Below, piece after piece: positions 9,045 to 16,292 of a DNA stretch of 16,292 nt (positions within the stretch are counted from its first letter, which is position 1; every line of letters starts with the position of its first letter). Made by a program: the position numbers and the translations under genes. The notes beneath the pieces are model-generated. The model was not told the origin of the DNA. It did not search any database and worked only from the letters and a program-made list of their open reading frames with translations. The stretch is from Temnopleurus reevesii (Eukaryota > Echinodermata > Echinoidea > Temnopleuroida > Temnopleuridae), in assembly GCA_036244855.1 (NCBI GenBank), contig BQKZ01004605.1, forward strand, positions 58,049-74,340, in the 5' to 3' direction.

Positions 9045-9677
9045 ATGATTTGATACACAAATCTGTCGTAACCATGGAAATAGGAAATGATGCAGCATAT
9101 TACCTCATTCAGTCATTCCACGTATTTCTTTGCGTCAATGAAAATCCGTTGGCCTGTTTCCTTTGCAGTTTTGCACAGATTCGGAGTGAAACAGTGTATA
9201 CTCCCTAAATAATGCAACACACAGGGGGTTTACGGGTGAACGCACAGAGAGTTAAGTTTGCTGATACAAATAATTGATTTGTTACAAAGATTTATCGTTA
9301 TCATGAAAATAGGAAATGATGCAGCCTATAACCTCATTGGCCCGTATTCCGATAGCGAGGTAAAGTTAACCCTGGTTTAAATATGTGGTTTAAGTATGGG
9401 AAGCCAAAAGAGGCGTGAATCTATAATATAGTCGATGTCTAATTTACCAGCACATTTGGCACTCATAGTATTCAAAACGGTCTCGGAATAAAAACTTCAA
9501 TAGTTTTCTACATTATTAGAGCATGGGAAAAGAGAGCAGTTAACATACGAATTATTCATTGTAAATAGAATTTTGGCACTTTTGGCTACCCATACTTAAA
9601 CCACAGATTTAGACCAGGGTTAACTTAAACCTCTCTATCGGAATACGGGCCATTAAGTTTGCTGATACAATTAATTT
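9045..9677 (+). repeat. Local direct repeat split by a MITE
   Basis: 9045-9109 and 9274-9338 are related 65-bp blocks sharing AAATAGGAAATGATGCAGC and ending ACCTCATT. A second block, TTAAGTTTGCTGATACAA, occurs at 9252 and again at 9653, directly after the MITE at 9339-9651. The MITE therefore landed inside an older local duplication. Confidence 0.75.
9339..9651. mobile_element. MITE, family C, long copy
   Basis: A 313-bp element with about 65-bp terminal inverted repeats beginning GGCCCGTATTCCGATAGCGA and ending TATCGGAATACGGGCC. The arms extend inward to TTAAGTATGGG and CCAAAAG on the left, mirrored on the right. ATT at 9336-9338 and 9652-9654 is a plausible 3-bp target duplication. A 3-bp duplication with GG-starting termini is compatible with the PIF/Harbinger group, a tentative inference. 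No transposase frame. Confidence 0.85.
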
Positions 9678-10560
9678 CATAAATAAATGGCTTGTTCATC
9701 AAAGGAAAGCCGTCGAGTATGATGGAGNGTTTTGTTTTTTGATATTTGTGCACCAGTCGTGGTTCGGTGATTTTTTTAATGTTTTGTGTTACATTGGTCG
9801 TTCAGAACCACTTTTCTGTGATAGTTGGTGATTATTACATCGTCTGTATTGTAATCTATCTTGTATCACACATATGGTTTATTCGGGGTATTATAGCCAA
9901 ATGTTCTGTATCATATATTTTCGTCTGAGGGCTATGTATGTATTTATGTTGTATTTAAACGGGCATAGGAAGGAATTATGTGTCACGTCCTGTCTTCAAA
10001 GAGACTTATAACTCTATCATTGAAGTTTTTGTTCGACTAGTTTTCACAATCTCGAAATTGTGACTTCTACATTTAGTAAATTTAAAAAAAAATGTCAGAT
10101 TGGGGTGGGGGGGGGGGGGGGCTACATCAACCAACCAAGAAAGAAGACTTTTATTGTTGATAGCAGAAATGCTAAGCATCTAGGAATATGCATCAGGTAT
10201 ATTTAAATATGAAGTTTTAAACACAAATGAACGGATAAGAGCATGCTTATCGTTCTCATGTTTTCCGTCGCTTAGCAGCTCGTTATTCCCAATTTGATGT
10301 TGCCTCATGCATAAAAATCAAAATGGTTGCATTCTATAGCGGTCAACACACCCATATACATCAGTTATGATTAATATAACATACTTAATGGCTTTATATA
10401 TCTAAACGAAGCCTTTTGTAACCATTTAAAAACTGCATTGCCTACTATAAATTCAAGGGTGATAACGCTGTTTTATAGTTGTATGTGGGTGGTATAATAC
10501 ATCAGAAATAAAGCAGTAGTCTCTTAGTTCGGCCATGGTGTAGAATTTAAGTGTGATATC
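9678..10560. other. No gene seen; contains N and a poly-G run
   Basis: One ambiguous base at 9728 and a run of 15 G at 10107-10121 are the only notable points. The 60-residue plus-strand open frame at 9746-9928 is hydrophobic but lacks codon signal, splice context or a recognisable family, and I treat it as chance. Confidence 0.6.
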
Positions 10561-10689
10561 TATTCAGTATAGATCGAAATAATGTGAACAGATTCCCACC
10601 ATGTCCCACCAAGGCCTATGTAAAACGCATGCATTTTCGTAGGACATGGTGGGACACTGTTCACAGTATTTAGATCAATACTGTATTCA
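10561..10689. mobile_element. Hairpin element with CCCACCATGTCC arms
   Basis: Left arm 10561-10610 pairs with right arm 10641-10689: TGTGAACAG with CTGTTCACA, CCCACCATGTCC with GGACATGGTGGG, and CAGTATAGATC with GATCAATACTG. The loop is about 30 bp. Overlapping minus-strand open frame is a shadow. Confidence 0.75.
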
Positions 10690-10933
10690 TTATTGCTTAT
10701 AATAGGCTTGTACAAATAGAGGCACAGCAATTTAGCATACAAAAATATTACATACACGATTCCCTTATAAAGCACAGTCGCTTTGAAATTAACTTCATTA
10801 TCCACTTTATGTTGTAACCCATTCAGTGTCCACATGTTTTACTGTATTATTAATCAACTGCGGTAGATATATTGGTGTTTGTAAATTGTTTTAAATAACC
10901 TACAATATGTCACAATCAAACTGCACACGTAGC

Positions 10934-11109
10934 CAGGGTGCTACAAACCCACATGTCCGAAAGCCCAGGGCAACAAAATGGAGCCATTGGGCAAGTAAAT
11001 AAGATTGTCACTTGCCCAAAAGGCCTAGATAGACATTGTGTTTGGGCTATTAATTTGAGAAACACTTGTGCTTTCGGGCAAGTGGTGCAAAAAATCTTGT
11101 AACACCCTG
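10934..11109. mobile_element. MITE with CAGGGTG termini
   Basis: CAGGGTGCTACAA and TTGTAACACCCTG are inverted termini 176 bp apart. The arms continue with CCGAAAGC/GCTTTCGG, and GGGCAAGT/ACTTGCCC repeats occur inside. The minus-strand open frame covering the element is a by-product. Confidence 0.75.
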
Positions 11110-11422
11110 AGAGCATGTTCGATTGCCCCCATTTTTGCCAACTATTCCAAGTATTTATGTTCATTGCTTATTTCTAATACATCTTCACATGATCATACCA
11201 CAGCCTCCCTTGATTTAACACCCACTTCTGTATCATAGAGTTAAACCCCTGCCCCTGAAATGGTATATTCCATTCCCCTTTCCTTTTACACATTTCATAC
11301 AAAAAATGGAACAAAAGTTAGGATATGACCAGCAATCTATTCTTACCTAGTACTATATGTGCTGTATATTAAGATTTCAAAACTATTAATGTGCTACACG
11401 TAGTTACTTGTAATATATTAAT
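11110..11422. other. No feature seen
   Basis: Mixed-composition non-coding DNA without paired repeats or exon signals that I can support. Confidence 0.55.
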
Positions 11423-11552
11423 CAAATATACCATGCACCGAGAAGTTCTAGTTGAAATTACGAATTGTGAGGTGATTGGCTTAGCACTATGCCGGTCACC
11501 GAAGAATCCATAATGTCATATAGTACTTCGAAAAATGTTCATGGTATATTTG
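11423..11552. mobile_element. Short inverted-repeat element
   Basis: CAAATATACCATG (11423-11435) has a perfect 13-bp reverse complement at 11540-11552. Weaker inner pairing (GAAGTTCTA with TAGTACTTC) supports a hairpin of 130 bp. It may be a MITE remnant. Confidence 0.55.
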
Positions 11553-11598
11553 AATATATCCTACACAAGTAAACCAAAATAGTAGTCAAACTTATATC

Positions 11599-11700
11599 CT
11601 ACTTGTAATCTGTCGATGAAATGAATCCCTCCAAAACATCATCATCTATGAGATTAAATCTCGGTTCATCATAGTTGATTTCTCCACTGGGTGCCACCAT
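11599..11700 (-). CDS. Candidate short first exon or 33-residue ORF, unrecognised
   Basis: ATG at 11700 lies in a good start context (AACAACC then ATGG). The frame begins MVAPSGEINYDEPRF, is acidic in its middle (IDDDVLEG) and reaches TAG at 11599 after 33 codons. Just before the stop, CAA then GTAGGA (GT at 11602-11601) could be a donor, though without the usual G at the last exon base. Unlike its surroundings it is not AT-only and not part of an inverted repeat. Upstream there is a CpG-enriched region with promoter-type motifs. I do not recognise the protein and see no second exon downstream on this strand, where the next 4 kb are repeat-rich. It could be the first coding exon of a minus-strand gene, a small ORF, or chance. 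Confidence 0.3.
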   Translation of the reverse strand: MVAPSGEINYDEPRFNLIDDDVLEGFISSTDYK

Positions 11701-11875
11701 GGTTGTTTACGTTTCGACGACCTTTGATCTCGATATTGCGGTATCGATAGCTGAATATCCGGTTATCAAAAAGATGACATCAGAATATTGACTATTCCGA
11801 GGATGACGTCACACCATATCCAATTTATTTCATGGTGAAAATAATTTTAATCACATGACTGCTCCCTGACCAATG
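11701..11875 (-). promoter_or_regulatory. Candidate minus-strand promoter region
   Basis: Directly upstream of the ATG at 11700, nine CpG occur in 11701-11811, far more than in neighbouring DNA. Motifs seen: a full CRE palindrome TGACGTCA (11804-11811), CCAAT boxes at 11820-11824 and 11870-11874 (ATTGG when read on the minus strand), an E-box TCACATGA (11851-11858) and a TCF-type CTTTGAT (11722-11728). No TATA box is obvious. Individual motifs are common by chance; the cluster and its position next to a good start codon are the argument. Confidence 0.3.
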
Positions 11876-12250
11876 ACAATGGATACAATCTTATAATTAG
11901 GATATACTGTAAGAAACATTATTGAACATAATATGTAATTTCTATGTTTTACAGTAATCATTAACTCGTTCAGGAGATTAGTGGCCAATTTAAAGATTGT
12001 CAGAAATGTTAGTGATTTCTCCTAATGTAAATTCCTCACATCAAACAAGATTGTTTTCACAATTATTGAATTTTGTGGAGATTTATGTCTCTCGCAGCCA
12101 TCATATTTTTTAGAACCATAATGCAAAATATTAAGCCCTGAATGGGATAATGATAATAGTAATTTCAATATGGAAGTATTTGTTTGGTTGTAATTGTGTA
12201 TAATTTCTTGTTACAGTGTAGGTGTTAAAATCATTTTGTAAAAACAGATA
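11876..12250. other. AT-rich stretch, no feature seen
   Basis: No paired repeats, exon signals or coding frames that I can support. Confidence 0.55.
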
Positions 12251-12400
12251 GACCCGTATTCCGATAGCGAGGTTTAACTTAACCCAGGTCTAAGACATTG
12301 TTATTTAGACTCTTGGTTTAACTTTTGAATAGCCCGGGTCTAAATAACAATGGCTTTATAGTCCAGGGTTTAAATAAACCTCGCTATCGGAATACGGACC
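12251..12400. mobile_element. MITE, family C, short copy
   Basis: A 150-bp element with termini ACCCGTATTCCGATAGCGAG and CTCGCTATCGGAATACGG, the same ends as the 313-bp element at 9339-9651. The interior is different, containing TTAGAC and GGTCTAAATAACAATG blocks in inverted order, so the two are length variants of one terminal-repeat family. Confidence 0.85.
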
Positions 12401-12614
12401 GATGTGTACATGTATCTTGTAATCATATTGTTTTGGAAGGAATTGTATGACTATTTGTATATTATGTGGGTTTATGGAAGGAAGATATGACGTTTAGAAC
12501 GTTGAAATTATTATTCATAATAACTTTAGCAGACGTATTTGGAATTTTGAAAAGTGGTATGCTATTAGGTGTTTGGAGTAAATTTGAGTTGATGTATTAA
12601 ATGTTTTAGATATA

Positions 12615-12789
12615 CAGTCCAACCTCGTTATGAAGAGCACTGATATAACGTGATCTCGTTATAACAAGGTAGTTTTCTTGGTCCCATCTCTTTGTATTTT
12701 ATTGTATTTTAGCCCTGATATAACAAAGATTCGATATAAAGAGATAATTTTTCTGGTCTCAAGGACCTCGTTATAACGAAGTTTGACTG
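12615..12789. mobile_element. Pogo/Tc1-mariner-type MITE with TA duplication
   Basis: Termini CAGTCCAACCTCGTTATGAA and CGTTATAACGAAGTTTGACTG are inverted and flanked by TA at 12613-12614 and 12790-12791. Internal copies of CTCGTTATAAC and GATATAAC repeat the terminal theme. CAGT-starting termini with TA duplication are established features of pogo/Tigger-like Tc1/mariner elements. At 175 bp it is non-autonomous. Confidence 0.8.
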
Positions 12790-12920
12790 TACATGTATTT
12801 TTACTTGTATTTTATTTGGTGAGTCTGGGCACATTTAATTCACTGACAAATGTATCGCTAGTCTACTCTTCCACCGCAAGAACAAATTGCCTTGTTTGTA
12901 GGCAAACTGCACTAAAACTA

Positions 12921-12930
12921 GGGGGGGGGG
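12921..12930 (+). repeat. Poly-G run, 10 bases
   Basis: Ten consecutive G. Further runs are at 10107-10121 (15 G) and 13285-13294 (10 G); all are on the plus strand. Confidence 0.95.
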
Positions 12931-13224
12931 TACACTGATAGCTCTGCGGAGTGCGAGTGTGGGCAGGGGATGTTCCGACCTTATTCCGCAACTCAGTCTT
13001 AAAGTGTAACTTCACTCCTAAGCTACTGAAAAAAGGGTTCGTATTGCGGATTGTGTGCATTGTATACATACACACAACATATGCATACATTGACATGCGA
13101 GCGTGAGGTTTTCTCAGCGATATCGAGGTCCGTACGCGGCTACACATTACACAAGTAAAACAAGACATCATACTCCTCCATTTGTGACATTTAAAATATC
13201 GAAGACATCAGTACTACATGCACA

Positions 13225-13329
13225 ATGAAGGACAGACTGTTGTGGTTTGTACTTTTAATTATACCAGTCCACGCGGTTGGCGTAGGGGGGGGGGTGTTCC
13301 TTGATTTTTCAACCCGGAATGATGCATAA
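13225..13329 (+). CDS. Candidate 34-residue ORF with signal peptide
   Basis: ATG at 13225 has A at -3 and G at +5. The product starts MKDRLLWFVLLIIPVHA, a textbook signal peptide: basic n-region, hydrophobic core LLWFVLLII, helix-breaking Pro and small-residue cleavage site VHA. It continues VGVGGG (encoded by a run of 10 G) and ends with TAA at 13327. A weak donor, GTAGGG, just before the G run would make this a signal-peptide exon; otherwise it is a secreted micropeptide or chance. The G run is likely length-variable and would change the frame after residue 23. It lies in the spacer of an inverted repeat. An overlapping frame from the ATG at 13218 is less convincing. Confidence 0.25.
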   Translation: MKDRLLWFVLLIIPVHAVGVGGGVFLDFSTRNDA

Positions 13330-13369
13330 ATAGTAGCGGTAATTGAGTAAGCTGTCAGCCATTTCAGTC
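13325..13369 (+). promoter_or_regulatory. TATA and initiator-like motifs
   Basis: CATAAATA at 13325-13332 is followed about 30 bases later by TCAGCC (A at 13357) and then TTTCAGTC (A at 13366), both close to the metazoan initiator. Spacing from the TATA T to the first initiator A is 30. No coding exon is evident immediately downstream, so the assignment is tentative. Confidence 0.2.
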
Positions 13370-13623
13370 GGCCGAGCTGCAGCACAGCATCGCTACGTAA
13401 GGTGCCTCACATACGCTTCATGACGAGTCGTGTGTAAATGCGATGTCTACACGAGATGTAACCTTTTTTTCAGTAGCCTAGGAGTGAAGTTACACTTTAA
13501 GACCGAGTTGCGGAATAAGGTCGTCACAGGGGAGGTAAACTGTGCCTCAATTTCTGAGCTGCAATACAATGTTATTATCTTGTACTGAGAGGAACCTGGC
13601 AGTGGTAAACGGCGTGGCTTTTG

Positions 13624-13909
13624 CTAGTCCAGTTGAGGACTGAATGTTCTGATAGCACCCACCTCTGCATATTCACTTACACTGTACACACAGGGACTGC
13701 ACAGCACTCAACCACAGAGTCCTTACATAACCCTCTGATCTGTATACCCTTCTGATTGCGCCTCCACACTCGCGATCAGAGGGGTATACATATTAGAGGG
13801 TTATGTAAGGACTCTGTGGTTGAGGGATGTGCAGTCCCTGTGTGTACAGTGTAAGTGAATATATGCAGAGGAGGGTGCTATCGCAACACTCAGTCCTCAA
13901 CTGGACTAG
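13624..13909. mobile_element. Foldback/MITE hairpin with long arms (copy 2)
   Basis: Same hairpin as 35-320, carried along in the duplication. Its outermost right bases (ACTGGACTAG) match the left arm better than in copy 1, where one base has changed (ACTGAACTAG), so copy 2 is closer to the ancestral palindrome here. Confidence 0.85.
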
Positions 13910-14798
13910 GCGTTTGCTTGTGTTGGACATCGAAAAATGGTTGTGTAATGACACAAGATGATGACAAAGTAAACTGCCCCAACTTGGCATGTGTCTGAAG
14001 ACTATGCTTATGATCTGACATATTATGTCTGGGATGTTTATTATGCGAAATATTTGAAATTGGATAACCAAACCAACTTTGGAGGGGAGAACGCTTGATG
14101 CCCAGCCATTTATTTGCGATGTTAACGCTCAAATTACATGGCAATATACTTCATTATATTCTGAAAGAATGTTGGCTGTTACTACTTTCCATCTACTTGT
14201 GTATTTCTATATTTTCAGTCTTTTGGGATTTGAAAGGCAAATATCAAAATGAAAAATGAAGATCACTGAAAGATTTTAGATACAAATTTTTATTCCTAGT
14301 CTCGTTATTTGGGCGATTTTGCACTATGATACTCCAGTATTAGTATGTACCACTAAACATTGTGGAAAACTATCCTGTTTTCTCAGTGGTTTGCTAGTCA
14401 ATATTGAAGAGCTGAAGAAGAAACAAATGCAGTGGTTTTTTTTTTAATCAAACAATAATTGGGTTCCATAGATTTTATTACACTTAGTCGAGGACAAGAT
14501 CTAGAAAGTTTTCTTTCCATTTTTCATGTATGGAAACGACCTTTTGATCTATGTTGCCAATTTGAACAAGTTCATTAATTAGTCAGCACCATTGATTGTG
14601 GCACATTGTTCCTGTAAGGAGTTGATCTTCATAGATTTTAACAACGCTCAATCCAAACAAAATAAAAAAAATCTTCAAATGACATGAAAACAACTTTTTA
14701 GAAATTGTGTTGCCAATTCAAATACATGTATGTTTACTGATTTGTCAGCACTGTTGATTGTGGCATGTTGGTGTGTGCACCTCTCTTTTCTTCCCTAG

Positions 14799-14922
14799 GA
14801 GGAGCAGACAGGAAAATCGGAGCTTGACGCCATCATGATGCAGAGAAAATCCCGCGTGATTGAAAGCGATACGACGCTACCCCCTCCTGATTTCATTCCG
14901 GATTCGCCTCCGGTCTTTGAAG
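14799..14922 (+). CDS. Internal coding exon (copy 2), gene not recognised
   Basis: This exon has the same 124-nt length, acceptor and donor as 1209-1332, with AG at 14797-14798 and GT at 14923-14924. The encoded 41 residues are identical. The three nucleotide differences are AGT/AGC (Ser), CTG/CTA (Leu) and ATC/ATT (Ile), all third-position and silent. The flanking intron over the same few hundred bases carries about 19 substitutions and two indels, so the exon is not simply in an unchanged block. It enters in phase 0 and leaves in phase 1, like copy 1; splicing copy 1 directly to copy 2 would shift the frame and reach TGA after ten codons. It may be a mutually exclusive alternative exon, part of a second gene copy, or the other allele. 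Confidence 0.8.
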
Positions 14923-15172
14923 GTACCAGACCATGATCCTCCTCTCAACATCTTTCATATTCTTCTAAGTTTATTCTAAATTTTAGAGTAGAAATGAATT
15001 ATGCATTCCTTAAAGACCTGGTCTGCGCCAGCGTATCTCCATTTCATGTCTGTTTAAAGTAGATCATATAAAGTATTCGAAAGTATTATTCTCGAAGAAA
15101 CTCAAGTATGTGTCCTAATCCCTTTTCACTCATGATTCAATTCAATCATTCGATTCACCAAAGCACTGCACT

Positions 15173-15545
15173 GATACATGTTCATGTTTTAGACGTCCCA
15201 CACTAGATGTAAATTCTCGCTGGCACATGCCCAAGTTCACCCCAATTCAATGCTGTTCTTGGTCCAGTTGGGTCCTCTGTGATCTGACTTGTGTGTCCTT
15301 CTAGGCTGGAGGGTAATTATGCAAGTCACATAGGACTCGACTGGCCTATGAATCGTGTTGCACTGGGGTGGCCCTGGTATATTTGATATACATGTGTATC
15401 TGTTTACATGTTTTAGACATCCTACACTCAATCTAAATTCCCACTGGCATATATGTCTCGGATCACTCCGATTCAATGTAGTTCTTAGTCAAGTTGGGTC
15501 CTCTGTGATCCGAGTTGTGTGTCCCTGTAGGTTTAAGGGCATATA
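15173..15545 (+). repeat. Diverged tandem repeat, two units (copy 2)
   Basis: Exact counterpart of 1583-1955; I find no base difference between the two copies here. Units lie at about 15173-15320 and 15387-15545. Confidence 0.75.
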
Positions 15546-15598
15546 ACCTACATGTATTGACAACTGGAACTGAGTTGTCCTTGCACATAGTCTGTGAG

Positions 15599-15706
15599 TA
15601 TTATAGCAATATTGAATGGCCTCAGGGCGACACAACAAATATTGCCAGAATCGCAGATGATGGTGATATTTGTCGGCCCTGAGGCATTTCAATATTGCTA
15701 TTATTA
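15599..15706. mobile_element. Small hairpin element (copy 2)
   Basis: Counterpart of the hairpin at 2009-2116, identical in sequence as far as I can compare. Confidence 0.7.
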
Positions 15707-16113
15707 GCCAAATCAGACATCTAGAGCCGAATCAGAGACATTTGAGAATATTTCAAATATATGTCGCATTTCAATAAAAACAGAAATTATTGAAACATTG
15801 AAATAAAGGCTCCGATATTGTAAAACAACTACCGAAATATGTTTGGTTGTCATCCTAATGTCTCTTTGCACGCCATTGTGACATCATAACACGCGTCATC
15901 ATCAAGATCGCGTAATTAGCAAGTACGCGCATTTAGTGGCGCATTGATAAATGCACTTGATTTTTTACACGCAATTAATTCACCATAGACTTTTCTGAGC
16001 GGGCAATATAAGATAATAATTGACCGGGCAATATATGCTTTTGATCTGAAACGGGCAATATCATGGTTTTAAAGTTGTCTTGCTCAGATGTCTGATGTGG
16101 TTAATAATATATG

Positions 16114-16134
16114 ATTCAGTAGTCAATGGGTTAA
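16114..16134. repeat. Shared TTAA terminus at the duplication edge
   Basis: ATTCAGTAGTC then A then ATGGGTTAA ends copy 2. The same motif ends copy 1 (2529-2549, one change) and the hairpin at 7765-7785 (one change). Homology between the duplicate copies stops here. What follows in copy 2 (AGCCCGTGTATAG and on to the window end) has no match elsewhere in the window. Confidence 0.7.
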
Positions 16135-16292
16135 AGCCCGTGTATAGTTTTGGTAAAGATTAAAGAAATGTGAATTTTGGGGATATATACATGTACCATG
16201 ACATATAGTTTGTATACACATTTCAAGATCATAGCATAATTTTCTACGAGCGAATTCTTTTGAAAATTTGAATTTGACCGTTAAATCGTATT

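Larger units (their letters stand above)
12977..13522. mobile_element. Inverted arms of 61 bp around a 424-bp CpG-rich spacer
   Basis: 12977-13037 and 13462-13522 are reverse complements at about 58 of 61 positions (start GACCTTATTCCGCAACTC, end CTACTGAAAAAA). The spacer 13038-13461 is richer in GC and CpG than the rest of the window and carries the short ORF at 13225 and TATA/Inr-like motifs. It may be a composite inverted-repeat element or a hairpin MITE opened by an insertion. Confidence 0.7.
13590..16134 (+). repeat. Long direct duplication, copy 2
   Basis: Second copy of the segment at 1-2549, in the same orientation. Immediately left of it (13562-13589) is sequence with no counterpart in the window. 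It ends at 16114-16134 with the same terminal motif, ending GGGTTAA, as copy 1. Compared with copy 1 it has a one-base insertion near 14525, a few-base A-run expansion near 14665, a rearranged patch near 13940-13950, a deletion near 14075 and one fewer 12-bp unit near 15927. The internal exon at 14799-14922 is intact. Confidence 0.95.

Noticed and set aside
9746..9928. 60-residue hydrophobic plus-strand open frame
   Set aside because: Composition is explained by T-rich DNA; no start context, family or conservation evidence.
1..16292. tRNA, rRNA or other structured RNA genes
   Set aside because: No A/B-box pair, cloverleaf or rRNA core was recognised by eye; the many hairpins are explained as inverted-repeat elements.
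1..16292. Autonomous transposase or reverse transcriptase gene
   Set aside because: No open frame shows DDE, RVT or other recognisable motifs; all mobile elements here appear non-autonomous.

Overview
The window is eukaryotic, AT-rich, non-coding-dominated DNA. It has spliceosomal exon signals, no operon structure, many small foldback/MITE-type elements, several poly-G runs and one ambiguous base (N at 9728). Composition, MITE density and the few-percent divergence between long repeats resemble highly polymorphic marine invertebrate genomes such as echinoderms; the taxon is an inference with modest confidence. No complete protein-coding gene is visible. Most long open frames are chance frames or lie inside inverted repeats.

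The dominant structure is a direct duplication of about 2.5 kb. Bases 1-2549 and 13590-16134 are two copies of the same segment, whose starts lie 13.6 kb apart, and the window opens already inside copy 1. Each copy holds a near-perfect foldback hairpin (35-320; 13624-13909), a long AT-rich intronic stretch, one well-formed 124-nt internal exon (1209-1332; 14799-14922, plus strand), a diverged tandem repeat, a second hairpin and a small polymorphic 12-bp repeat. The two exons differ at three positions, all synonymous. The exon length is not a multiple of three, so a transcript containing both copies would be frameshifted. They therefore behave as alternatives (mutually exclusive exons, paralogous loci, or two haplotypes placed in tandem by the assembly). 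Copy divergence is patchy: long stretches with no difference alternate with stretches near 5 percent.

Between the copies (2550-13589) lies about 11 kb that looks like intron or intergenic DNA filled with mobile elements. 2550-3536 is featureless. 3537-4549 holds four inverted-repeat elements. 4741-5816 is a composite tandem array of about 165-bp period whose second half incorporates three copies of the same hairpin element seen alone at 3537-3665. 5940-7134 holds three more elements. 7707-8320 holds two adjoining TTAA-bounded foldback elements. 9045-9677 is a local direct repeat split by a 313-bp MITE. 10561-11552 has three hairpin elements, 12251-12400 a short relative of the 9339 MITE, and 12615-12789 a TA-flanked pogo-like MITE.

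Two short candidate first exons stand out from the repeats. One, on the minus strand (ATG at 11700), has a good Kozak context and a CpG-enriched upstream region with CRE, CCAAT and E-box motifs. The other, on the plus strand (ATG at 13225), encodes a convincing signal peptide and lies between two 61-bp inverted arms. Both are hypotheses. The only coding call I make firmly is the duplicated exon, and its gene is not recognised.
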